NCBI GenBank assembly: GCA_002722385.1
Contig: PBLR01000018.1
Coordinates: 3,502-14,035, forward strand
DNA length: 10,534 nt
Source: SAR116 cluster bacterium
GTDB taxonomy: Bacteria > Pseudomonadota > Alphaproteobacteria > Puniceispirillales > Puniceispirillaceae
Direction of reading: 5' to 3'
Below the pieces are notes generated by a model, which was given only the letters and a program-made list of their open reading frames with translations, did not search any database and had not been told where the DNA came from. The translations under genes were made by a program, and so were the position numbers. Below, one piece after another: positions 1 to 6,512 of this stretch (the stretch's first letter is position 1; each line of letters begins with the position of its first letter).

Positions 1-572
1 CCGGCGATTTTATCCACCGCGTTATGACGGCCGATATCTTCGACATAAATCAAAGGTTTGTCAGCCGTACAGAGCACACAGCCATGAATGGCCCCGGCGG
101 TCAGATACAGGCTGGGGGCGGTATTGATCAGCTTGGACAGATGCATCAGCTGGCGCGTGGAAATGCGCATATCCGGGTTCAGCCGGACCTTGTCAAACCG
201 ATCCATAATATCACCGAACACGGTCCCCTGGGCACAGCCGGAGGTACGGATTTTTTTCTGCAGCCTGGCTTCATAATCGGTTTCATGGGCGGTGCGGACA
301 ATCACCACTGACAGCTCGTCATCATAATCAATGCCGTTGATCTGATCGCCATGATGCAGCATATTCTGGTTATATAAAAACCCGACCGCCATCTGTTCAG
401 GCCGGTCCCCCAAGGTCATTGCGGTGACGATTTCCTGGCGGTTCAGATAAATGGTCAACGGCTTTTCGGTCACCACAGGCAGGTCAACCGGCTGGCCGGT
501 CGCATCCACACCCGAAAGCGAGGTGGTCAGCCCGGGAAAATGCGGGTCTGGGGCGATATCAAATTCTGACAC
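1..572 (-). CDS. fdhD: Formate dehydrogenase accessory sulfurtransferase FdhD (3' end cut by window)
   Basis: FdhD proteins carry sulfur from a cysteine desulfurase to the molybdenum cofactor of formate dehydrogenase in the cytoplasm. The visible 190 codons read on the minus strand. They contain SGCAQGT at residues 111-117, GAIHGCVLC at 160-168 and the strongly diagnostic EDIGRHNAVDK at 178-188, matching the EDVGRH-ALDK segment of known FdhD. The family is usually about 270-280 residues, so roughly the last third lies beyond the window. I chose the GTG start at 570-572 because an in-frame TGA lies three codons upstream and the next in-frame start candidates fall well inside the protein; GAGATG purines lie just before it. 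Oddly, the usual CxxC sulfur-carrying pair (GCGVCG in E. coli) keeps only its first cysteine (C113), and a CxxC appears instead at C165/C168. It is divergent from nadK. The family call is firm; activity with this cysteine pattern is not established here. Confidence 0.93.
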   Translation of the reverse strand, partial: MSEFDIAPDPHFPGLTTSLSGVDATGQPVDLPVVTEKPLTIYLNRQEIVTAMTLGDRPEQMAVGFLYNQNMLHHGDQINGIDYDDELSVVIVRTAHETDYEARLQKKIRTSGCAQGTVFGDIMDRFDKVRLNPDMRISTRQLMHLSKLINTAPSLYLTAGAIHGCVLCTADKPLIYVEDIGRHNAVDKIA

Positions 573-759
573 GGTTTTTCATCTCTTTTGGTTCTGCTGC
601 CTTTATCCTTTTCAGATTTAGGCCCAGTGCACAAACAAGAGCAAGGCAAAAGCAATCTGCTTTCCGCTTGGCGGGCATGCATGAAGCGCTGGTCTGAGGC
701 GGTGGTTTTGCTGTATAGAAGAGATAAAGCGATTGCCAAGATAAAGAACAGGTCCGGAA
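573..759. other. Divergent intergenic region between fdhD and nadK
   Basis: This 187-base gap separates the divergent starts of fdhD and nadK, so promoters for both should lie here. I found no pair of -35/-10 hexamers on either strand good enough to call. A TATAGA at 715-720 on the plus strand has no convincing -35 partner. No RNA gene, strong hairpin or repeat is visible. The short ORFs that cross it on both strands look like chance reading frames. Confidence 0.5.
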
Positions 760-1518
760 ATGAAGCTTCATTTTGCTGCGTCAACCCATACAGATTCACA
801 AGCGCGGCTTGCCCAGCTGACCGGCCGGTACGGCCAGACAGAGATTGAACGTGCAGATGTTATCGTGGTTCTGGGCGGAGATGGCCAGATGCTGCAGGCG
901 ATGCGGGATTCCATCCGTCATAACCTGCCTCTGTTCGGGGTGAATTGCGGGCGGATAGGGTTTTTGATGAATGAGTTCGGAGATGAAGCCCTGCCAGAGC
1001 GGATCGCAGCGGCTGACCGGGCCGAATTACACCCGTTGCAGATGGCCGCCACCACCCTTGACGGCGAGAGACATGAAGCGCTGGCGATGAATGAGGTCGC
1101 GCTGTTGCGCCAGACCCATAACGCGGCCCATTGTGCAATTGATATTAATGACAAGCGGGAAATGGAGATGCTGGTCTGTGACGGGGTTCTGGTGGCCACA
1201 CCAGCCGGTTCAACCGCTTATAATCTGTCTGCGCACGGGCCAATATTGCCGATTGGGGCTGAATTGCTGGCGCTGACACCGATTTCCGCTTTCCGGCCCA
1301 GACGCTGGCGCGGGGCCCTGTTGCCGGCAAAAAGCCGGGTGCATATTGAGGTGCTGGAACCAGAGTTCAGGCCGCAATCTGTCACTGCTGATAATGTGGA
1401 GTTCAGAAATATTGCGGCTGTTGATATCTGGCAGCGTCAGGATATTTCCATCCCGTTGTTATATGATCCCGGGCGCGGCCTGCCAGAGCGGATTATCTCA
1501 GAACAGTTTGCGCCTTAA
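760..1518 (+). CDS. nadK: NAD kinase
   Basis: This cytoplasmic enzyme phosphorylates NAD+ to NADP+, using ATP or polyphosphate, and so sets the NADPH pool. The 252-residue product has the family's motifs in order. GGDG at 39-42 is the nucleotide-binding motif with the catalytic aspartate D41. VNCGRIGFLMN follows at 61-71, NE at 111-112, and DGVLVATPAGSTAY at 141-154, which is the NAD-binding glycine/threonine-rich loop. VTAD lies near 208-211, and the C terminus ends in the EQF seen in alphaproteobacterial members. The length is normal for the short alphaproteobacterial form. The ATG at 760 is preceded by AGG seven bases upstream, and the N terminus MKLHFAAS matches where family members begin. 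Its TAA stop overlaps the stop of the convergent hydrolase gene by four bases, so no terminator fits between them. It appears to be a single-gene unit. Confidence 0.95.
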   Translation: MKLHFAASTHTDSQARLAQLTGRYGQTEIERADVIVVLGGDGQMLQAMRDSIRHNLPLFGVNCGRIGFLMNEFGDEALPERIAAADRAELHPLQMAATTLDGERHEALAMNEVALLRQTHNAAHCAIDINDKREMEMLVCDGVLVATPAGSTAYNLSAHGPILPIGAELLALTPISAFRPRRWRGALLPAKSRVHIEVLEPEFRPQSVTADNVEFRNIAAVDIWQRQDISIPLLYDPGRGLPERIISEQFAP

Positions 1519-2522
1519 GCAGAGGTCAGGTCTTTTATGAGCTGATCTGATGTGTCTGCGGCCAGAAACTGATCCAGCTCTGTATAGAGGCGGGTTGTGA
1601 CCTCAGGCAGCTCAGAGAGCAGCTCATGACGGGCATCAGCAAACCAGACCAGACGACAGTCCGGCAGATAAGACAGCATGCGGCGGCTGGCGGCCGGATC
1701 AACCACACGCTCATCACCCGGCATCAGCGCCAGGACCGGCACATCAACCGCCCCCATCCAGTCCGGATTCAGCGTGGTCATAGCACAAGAGTCAAACGCC
1801 GCCCTGATCCAGCCCACAGAAGCATGTACCCGCCGCAATTCCGGCCGGGTCTCAAAAATCTGATATTGCCTGTCATAGCCTTCAGGGGACCGGGTCAGCA
1901 GATTATGCAGCCGGAACCTGCGCCGGTCTTCCAGACTGGGCATGGCAACAAACGGCAGCGCCCGATAGCGCCAGCCCGCATGCATCAGCATGGTCGCCAG
2001 AAGACGGGTCAGCCAGACCGGCGGGGCTTTGGGCACAATCATCGGCGCGCATAACACCAGACGGTCAACAAGCTGGGGATAGGCCTTTGCGATATTCAGC
2101 CCCAAATGCCCGCCAAGAGAATGGCCGAATATCGAAAACCGTTCAGCCTGCCATCCGGCAGCAGACAAAACCTCATCCAGCGCTTCATAATAGGCCGAAA
2201 ACCGGTCAAGATGGACGATCAGCTGATGTGCACCCAGCTGGCCGGAGCGCCCCTGACCAGGCCAGTCAATGATGAGACACTCATAACCTGATGTAACCAG
2301 GGCCCGCGCAAACAGTGCATATTTTTCGCAGAACTCAGTAAAGCCAGGCAGAATCAACACCCGTCCGCGTGAAGGCGCAGCCGCCGCCCAGAGATGCGCG
2401 CGCACAGGATAAGCCCTGCTGTCATTGGCGGGGAGCAGAATATCGCGCCCGCCCAGCTGGCCGACAAGAGCGGCCTCATCAAGCTGGGCCGCCGCCGCGG
2501 CCACTGACGGCCAGACCGTCAT
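1515..2522 (-). CDS. Alpha/beta hydrolase, lysophospholipase/serine aminopeptidase S33 type
   Basis: The 335-residue product is an alpha/beta-fold serine hydrolase of the PldB/monoglyceride-lipase-like group (Hydrolase_4). Visible features are the oxyanion-side LILPGFTE at 56-63, DWPGQGRS at 86-93, and the nucleophile elbow GHSLGG at 133-138 with S135. The probable acid is D270 in MPGDERVVD, and the catalytic histidine is H299 in ADARHE. The triad is therefore complete. No clear signal peptide is seen; the alanine-rich N terminus lacks a basic start, so a cytoplasmic location is likely. Family members cleave lysophospholipids, monoacylglycerols or other esters, but the substrate cannot be read from the sequence. 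Its ATG overlaps the stop of the upstream ABC exporter gene as ATGA (2519-2522), which implies translational coupling and membership of the SUF-exporter transcript. It is the last gene of that cluster and collides tail to tail with nadK. Confidence 0.85.
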   Translation of the reverse strand: MTVWPSVAAAAAQLDEAALVGQLGGRDILLPANDSRAYPVRAHLWAAAAPSRGRVLILPGFTEFCEKYALFARALVTSGYECLIIDWPGQGRSGQLGAHQLIVHLDRFSAYYEALDEVLSAAGWQAERFSIFGHSLGGHLGLNIAKAYPQLVDRLVLCAPMIVPKAPPVWLTRLLATMLMHAGWRYRALPFVAMPSLEDRRRFRLHNLLTRSPEGYDRQYQIFETRPELRRVHASVGWIRAAFDSCAMTTLNPDWMGAVDVPVLALMPGDERVVDPAASRRMLSYLPDCRLVWFADARHELLSELPEVTTRLYTELDQFLAADTSDQLIKDLTSA

Positions 2523-4366
2523 CTGCCCTGACGGGCCGCCGCATCAAGGGCGGCCTCTCCTCTGTCTGTCTCAAACCCTTTGGACTGGCGGTCCCACATC
2601 GCCGCATAGAGCCCGTCTTTCGCCAGCAAGGCCTGATGCGTGCCGCGTTCAGCAATCCGGCCCTCCTGCATCACCAGAATTTCATCTGCATCAACAATGG
2701 TGGAAAGCCGGTGTGCGATCACTAATGTGGTGCGGCTGGCAGAAACCTCATTCAGGGCCGCCTGAATTTCTTTTTCGGTCTGGCTGTCGAGAGCAGATGT
2801 CGCCTCATCAAAGAGGAAAATGGTGGGTTGTTTCAAAATCGCCCGGGCAATCGCCACACGTTGTTTCTCGCCACCGGAGAGTTTCAGCCCCCGCTCGCCG
2901 ACAAGCGCCTCATAGCCTTCTGGCAGGCGCGCAATAAAGCTGTCAATCGCGGCCAGCCGGGCCGCCTGCCTGATCTCCGCCTCATCCGCACCCTGCCGGC
3001 CATAGCCGATATTATAGCCGATAGAGGCGTTGAACATCACACTGTCCTGAGGGACAACACCGATAGCCGCGCGCACAGAAGCCTGTTGCACAGACCGGAT
3101 ATCCTGACCATCAATCAGAACCCGGCCCTTATCGGGATCATAAAACCGGAACAACAGCCGCGAGATGGTGGATTTGCCCGCCCCGCTGGGCCCGACAATG
3201 GCAACACGCCTGCCCGCCGGTACAGTAAAGCTGACGCCCTGCAGGATCGGCCTGTCCTTATAGGCAAAATGCACATCTTCAAAGCTGACCTCACCCTGGC
3301 CAAGGGCAAGAGAGGACGCACCATCCGGGTCCTGAACATCAGGATATTCATCCAGCAGAGAGAACATACGTTCAAGATCCACCAGAGACTGGCGAATTTC
3401 GCGGTAGACCCAGCCCAGAAAATTCAACGGCAGATAAAGCTGCAGCAGATAGGTGTTCACCGTCACAAAATCACCAACAGACAGATTACCCTTTTGAATA
3501 TCATGACCGGCGATGCCCATGATCAGAACCAGACCCAGCGCAATAATCGCCCCCTGGCCGATATTCACCGCCGCCAGAGAGGTGCGTGACAGCACAGCGG
3601 CATCTTCATACGCCCGCATGGAGCTGTTATAGCGATCTGCTTCTGCGGCCTCAGCATTGAAATATTTCACGGTTTCATAGTTGATCAGGCTGTCCACAGC
3701 CTTGGTGGCGGCCTGTTCATCTGCGGTGTTCATCTGGCGGCGGAATTTCATCCGCCATTCTGTCACTTTCAAAGTGAAGAACGCATAAAGACAGACCGTC
3801 ACAAATGTGATCACCGCATATTCATAGCCAAACAGAGCCCAGAGCAGCGCGCTGACGAACACCACTTCTACCAGCAAGGGCACAACTTCAAACGCCGCAC
3901 TGGTCATCAGGAATTCCATCCCCTTTGCCCCGCGTTCAATCGCCCGTGTCAGCCCGCCTGTCTGGCGGTCCAGATGAAAGCGCATCGACAGGCCGTGAAG
4001 ATGGGTAAAGGAGGTCATTGCCGCTGCCCTGACCGCACGCTGGGCGACCCGGCTGAACAGATATTCCTTGGCTTCTGAGAAAATCTGCTGGCCCAGGCGG
4101 GAGAGCGCATAGGCCCCCAGAAGATACCATAAGACCATCATGGAAAAGCCATTATCGCCATTCACAAGGTCAACAGACCAGCCATAAAGAAGGGGGGTGA
4201 CGATATTTGAGGCCTTGGCCAGAACCAGACACAAAAACGCGCCGAAAATCCGGTTCCGGATAGACCGGTTGCCGCGCGGGGCCGCATAACGGGCAATTTC
4301 CCATAACAGCCCGGCCATGGTCCGGGATGAGCCCCGGTCAGGCGGCTGTGGTGCGTGGTCTGTCAT
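2519..4366 (-). CDS. atm1: Atm1-type ABC exporter (fused permease and ATPase half transporter)
   Basis: This is a 615-residue inner-membrane half transporter expected to work as a homodimer. About six membrane segments are visible, roughly at 41-62, 76-92, 157-180, 183-200, 268-287 and 303-322. The ATPase domain follows, with Walker A GPSGAGKST at 392-400, the Q-loop glutamine at 440, signature LSGGE at 496-500, Walker B ending in D520 with catalytic E521, and H552 of the switch. The permease carries RQTGGLTRAIERG (134-146) and NYETVKYFNAE (229-239), which mark the Atm1/ABCB7 subfamily rather than MsbA or general multidrug exporters. Characterised members export glutathione-linked sulfur or metal conjugates and are tied to Fe-S biogenesis and metal tolerance. 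Its ATG directly abuts the sufA TAA (TAAATG) and its stop overlaps the hydrolase start, so it belongs to the SUF transcript. The subfamily call is strong; the cargo is inferred. Confidence 0.92.
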   Translation of the reverse strand: MTDHAPQPPDRGSSRTMAGLLWEIARYAAPRGNRSIRNRIFGAFLCLVLAKASNIVTPLLYGWSVDLVNGDNGFSMMVLWYLLGAYALSRLGQQIFSEAKEYLFSRVAQRAVRAAAMTSFTHLHGLSMRFHLDRQTGGLTRAIERGAKGMEFLMTSAAFEVVPLLVEVVFVSALLWALFGYEYAVITFVTVCLYAFFTLKVTEWRMKFRRQMNTADEQAATKAVDSLINYETVKYFNAEAAEADRYNSSMRAYEDAAVLSRTSLAAVNIGQGAIIALGLVLIMGIAGHDIQKGNLSVGDFVTVNTYLLQLYLPLNFLGWVYREIRQSLVDLERMFSLLDEYPDVQDPDGASSLALGQGEVSFEDVHFAYKDRPILQGVSFTVPAGRRVAIVGPSGAGKSTISRLLFRFYDPDKGRVLIDGQDIRSVQQASVRAAIGVVPQDSVMFNASIGYNIGYGRQGADEAEIRQAARLAAIDSFIARLPEGYEALVGERGLKLSGGEKQRVAIARAILKQPTIFLFDEATSALDSQTEKEIQAALNEVSASRTTLVIAHRLSTIVDADEILVMQEGRIAERGTHQALLAKDGLYAAMWDRQSKGFETDRGEAALDAAARQGR

Positions 4367-4744
4367 TTACGAGACTGTGAAACTTTCCCCGCAGCCGCAA
4401 CGGGCGGTCTCATTGGGGTTGTTAAACGTGAAAGACGAGGCAAATTTATCTTCTGCCCAGTCCATTTCAGAGCCGATAATAAACATTACCGCCGCCGGAT
4501 CAATGAAAATGGTCACCCCTTTGTCTTCTATTTTGTCTTCAAAGGGTTTCTGATCTTTGGCGAATTCAACCTGATACTGCAGGCCAGAACAGCCTGCGGT
4601 CTTGATGCCGACACGAAGGCCGATTGCCTCGCTATCTGCCTTGCCCATCAATTTACGGGCCTGTGCGGCGGCCGCGTCTGTTAAGGTCAGGATAGGCTGG
4701 CCTGTGCCAAATGGAATTGTTGTGTTCTGGTCAGTCTGTGTCAT
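4367..4744 (-). CDS. sufA: A-type Fe-S carrier protein SufA/IscA family
   Basis: This 125-residue protein of the HesB/IscA/SufA family accepts Fe-S clusters (or iron) from the SufBCD scaffold and passes them to apoproteins in the cytoplasm. The three invariant cysteines are present: C52 in TAGCSGLQY, and C116 and C118 in the C-terminal RCGCGESF. Length and spacing are normal, with an N-terminal extension of about 20 residues before the conserved LTLTDAAA stretch. ATG at 4742-4744 is supported by AGGAG nine bases upstream. A nearer upstream ATG is out of frame and runs into TGA. It lies 36 bases after sufT, and its stop touches the exporter start with no gap. Sequence alone cannot separate SufA from IscA or ErpA; the location in a suf cluster favours SufA. 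Confidence 0.93.
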   Translation of the reverse strand: MTQTDQNTTIPFGTGQPILTLTDAAAAQARKLMGKADSEAIGLRVGIKTAGCSGLQYQVEFAKDQKPFEDKIEDKGVTIFIDPAAVMFIIGSEMDWAEDKFASSFTFNNPNETARCGCGESFTVS

Positions 4745-4780
4745 CTCATCACACTCCTGTTCTTCTCTATCCTGCGCTTG

Positions 4781-5218
4781 TTAAAACCCGTAATCAAGAG
4801 CCAGTTTTGCATCCTCGCTCATCCGCTCTGGGGTCCAGGCCGGCTCCCAGACCAGGGTGACGGCCACCCGGCCTGCCCCATCAACGCCTGCCACCGCGTC
4901 TGCAACCTGTGCCGGCATCTCTCCTGCGACAGGGCAGCCAGGTGCGGTCAGGGACATATTGATATCCACATTGCCGTTTTCGTGCCGGACAACGTCATAA
5001 ATCAGGCCCAGATCATAGATATTCACCGGAATTTCAGGATCCTTGACCGTTTTCAGGGCGGTGATCACCGCCTCTTCAGTCAGCGGGCTGCCTGTCCCTT
5101 CATCAGGGGCTGTACCGGCATAAGCGGTATAGCCGGACGAAGTATCAGGCAGAAAATCAGCCAGTGAGGGCCCGTCTTCAGAAAACGTCTTGCCGGGAGG
5201 TGAGGGTGTGCCGGTCAT
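4781..5218 (-). CDS. sufT: SUF-associated Fe-S assembly protein SufT (DUF59/MIP18 family)
   Basis: This 145-residue protein of the MIP18/DUF59 family takes part in Fe-S protein maturation; relatives include SufT and the eukaryotic CIA factor MIP18. The conserved domain spans about 46-143, with KDPEIPVNIYDLGLIYDV at 59-76, TAPGCPVAGEM at 91-101 (reactive cysteine C95), and WEPAWTPERMSEDA toward the end. The first 45 residues are a low-complexity, proline- and glycine-containing extension typical of the alphaproteobacterial SUF-linked versions and not otherwise assignable. ATG at 5216-5218 has AGGG about a dozen bases upstream, a loose spacing. It sits 18 bases after the sufS stop and 36 bases before sufA. 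The family is clear; its biochemical role in bacteria is less settled than for the other SUF proteins. Confidence 0.92.
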   Translation of the reverse strand: MTGTPSPPGKTFSEDGPSLADFLPDTSSGYTAYAGTAPDEGTGSPLTEEAVITALKTVKDPEIPVNIYDLGLIYDVVRHENGNVDINMSLTAPGCPVAGEMPAQVADAVAGVDGAGRVAVTLVWEPAWTPERMSEDAKLALDYGF

Positions 5219-5236
5219 ATCTGGTCTTATCCCTGG

Positions 5237-6496
5237 TCAGCTGAAAATCCGGTTAACTTTTTCAAGCGCTTCTGCAAGCGCATCAAAGTCAGAGGTCTGG
5301 GTATAGACCCCGACAGAGGCCCGCGCCGTAGAGGTCAGCCCATAAAATTTCATCAGAGGCTGGGCACAATGATGGCCCGCCCGGATGGCAATCCCGTCCT
5401 GATCAATCAGGGTGGAGATATCATGTGGATGAGCAGAATCCAGCGTAAAGGAAATCACCCCTGATTTGCCTGCTGCAGTACCAATGAAGTTCAGCCCCTT
5501 GACCGCCGCCAGACGCTGGTGGCCATAGCGCAGCATATCCATTTCATGATCGCGCAAATTGGCCATGCCGATCTGGTCAACAAAATCAACCGCCGCGCCC
5601 AGGCCGATACATTCAGCGATGGGCGGTGTGCCGGCTTCAAACCGCAAGGGCGGGTCAGCATAGGTAGAGCGGTCTGTCTCTACATCATCGATCATATCCC
5701 CGCCGCCAAGGAACGGCGGCAGATCTGCCCAAATCTCTGCCCGGCCCCAGCAGACACCAATGCCGCTTGGCCCATAGAGCTTATGAGCTGAAAACACATA
5801 GAAATCACAGCCCAGCTCAGCCACATCAACAGGCAGATGAGTGACCCCCTGACAGCCATCAACCACACAGATGGCGCCATTTTCATGCGCAAGAGCCGCA
5901 ATTTCAGCAACCGGAAACACCGTGCCCAACACATTTGAGACATGCGGGATGGAAATGATTTTCGTACGCGGCGTGATATGGGCCTTGAAGCTGTCCATAT
6001 TAAAGCTGCCATCCGCATCAACCGGGGCGGCAATGGTCTTTGCGCCCACACGCCCGCCCAGAAGATGCCAGGGCACGATATTGGCATGGTGATCAGCAAC
6101 AGAGATCAACACCTCATCCCCGTCTTTCAGATAAGTATTGCCATAACAATGCGCGATGAGGTTGAGGGCCATCGTCGCCCCAGAGGTAAACACAATTTCT
6201 GATTCAGACCGCGCGCCAATAAGGCGGGCAACCTTGCCGCGCACCGCTTCATAGGCGTCTGTTGAGGCTTCGGAAAGATAATGCAGGCCGCGATGCACAT
6301 TGGCGTAAGTCTGGCTGTAGGCAGAGGCCAGCGTGTCCAGAACCACTTGCGGTTTCTGGGCAGAGGCAGCCGAATCCAGATAGATCAGAGGCTTGCCATT
6401 GACCTGCTGATCCAGAATCGGGAACTGGGCCCGGATCGCGGCAGCATCAAAGCCTGTGTTTTGGCGCAGGGCGGTATCTGTCATCTCATGTCGCAT
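5237..6496 (-). CDS. sufS: Cysteine desulfurase SufS
   Basis: SufS is a PLP enzyme that converts cysteine to alanine and holds the released sulfur as a persulfide for Fe-S cluster assembly. From the chosen start it is 419 residues, close to E. coli SufS. It shows NGKPLIYLDSAASAQKP near the N terminus, DHHANIVPW starting at 135, the PLP-binding lysine K239 in FSAHKLYGPSG, and the persulfide cysteine C377 in RAGHHCAQPLM. That pattern marks the group II (SufS/CsdA) type. The reading frame stays open upstream to 6634, but that part lies inside sufD. The ATG at 6494-6496 follows the sufD stop by 16 bases, with AAAGG about 13 bases upstream. A second ATG at 6482-6484, giving 415 residues and starting MTDTAL, is an equally possible start. 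The enzyme type usually needs SufE or SufU, neither of which is in the window. Confidence 0.95.
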   Translation of the reverse strand: MRHEMTDTALRQNTGFDAAAIRAQFPILDQQVNGKPLIYLDSAASAQKPQVVLDTLASAYSQTYANVHRGLHYLSEASTDAYEAVRGKVARLIGARSESEIVFTSGATMALNLIAHCYGNTYLKDGDEVLISVADHHANIVPWHLLGGRVGAKTIAAPVDADGSFNMDSFKAHITPRTKIISIPHVSNVLGTVFPVAEIAALAHENGAICVVDGCQGVTHLPVDVAELGCDFYVFSAHKLYGPSGIGVCWGRAEIWADLPPFLGGGDMIDDVETDRSTYADPPLRFEAGTPPIAECIGLGAAVDFVDQIGMANLRDHEMDMLRYGHQRLAAVKGLNFIGTAAGKSGVISFTLDSAHPHDISTLIDQDGIAIRAGHHCAQPLMKFYGLTSTARASVGVYTQTSDFDALAEALEKVNRIFS

Positions 6497-6498
6497 TC

Positions 6499-6511
6499 GG
6501 TTGTGCCAACC
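6499..6511 (-). repeat. Small inverted repeat in the sufD-sufS junction
   Basis: On the minus strand, GGTTG-GCA-CAACC forms a perfect 5-base stem with a 3-base loop. It lies between the sufD stop and the first sufS ATG and includes the GG of the AAAGG that could serve as the ribosome binding site. It has no U-run, so it is not a terminator. It could mildly limit sufS initiation or arise by chance. Confidence 0.35.
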
Positions 6512-6512
6512 T

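Noticed and set aside
715..720. TATAGA as a -10 element for nadK
   Set aside because: No acceptable -35 hexamer lies 16-18 bases upstream.
527..848. Short open frames on both strands across the fdhD-nadK gap
   Set aside because: They overlap the real 5' ends of fdhD and nadK, show no recognisable protein features, and look like chance frames.
1519..1600. Rho-independent terminator at the end of the SUF transcript
   Set aside because: I saw no GC-rich stem followed by a T-run on either strand near the convergent stop codons.
2828..3589. Plus-strand open frame of 253 codons opposite the exporter gene
   Set aside because: It lies wholly antisense to a well-conserved Atm1 coding region, the protein shows no family motif and looks like random basic/proline-rich sequence, and no ribosome site supports it.
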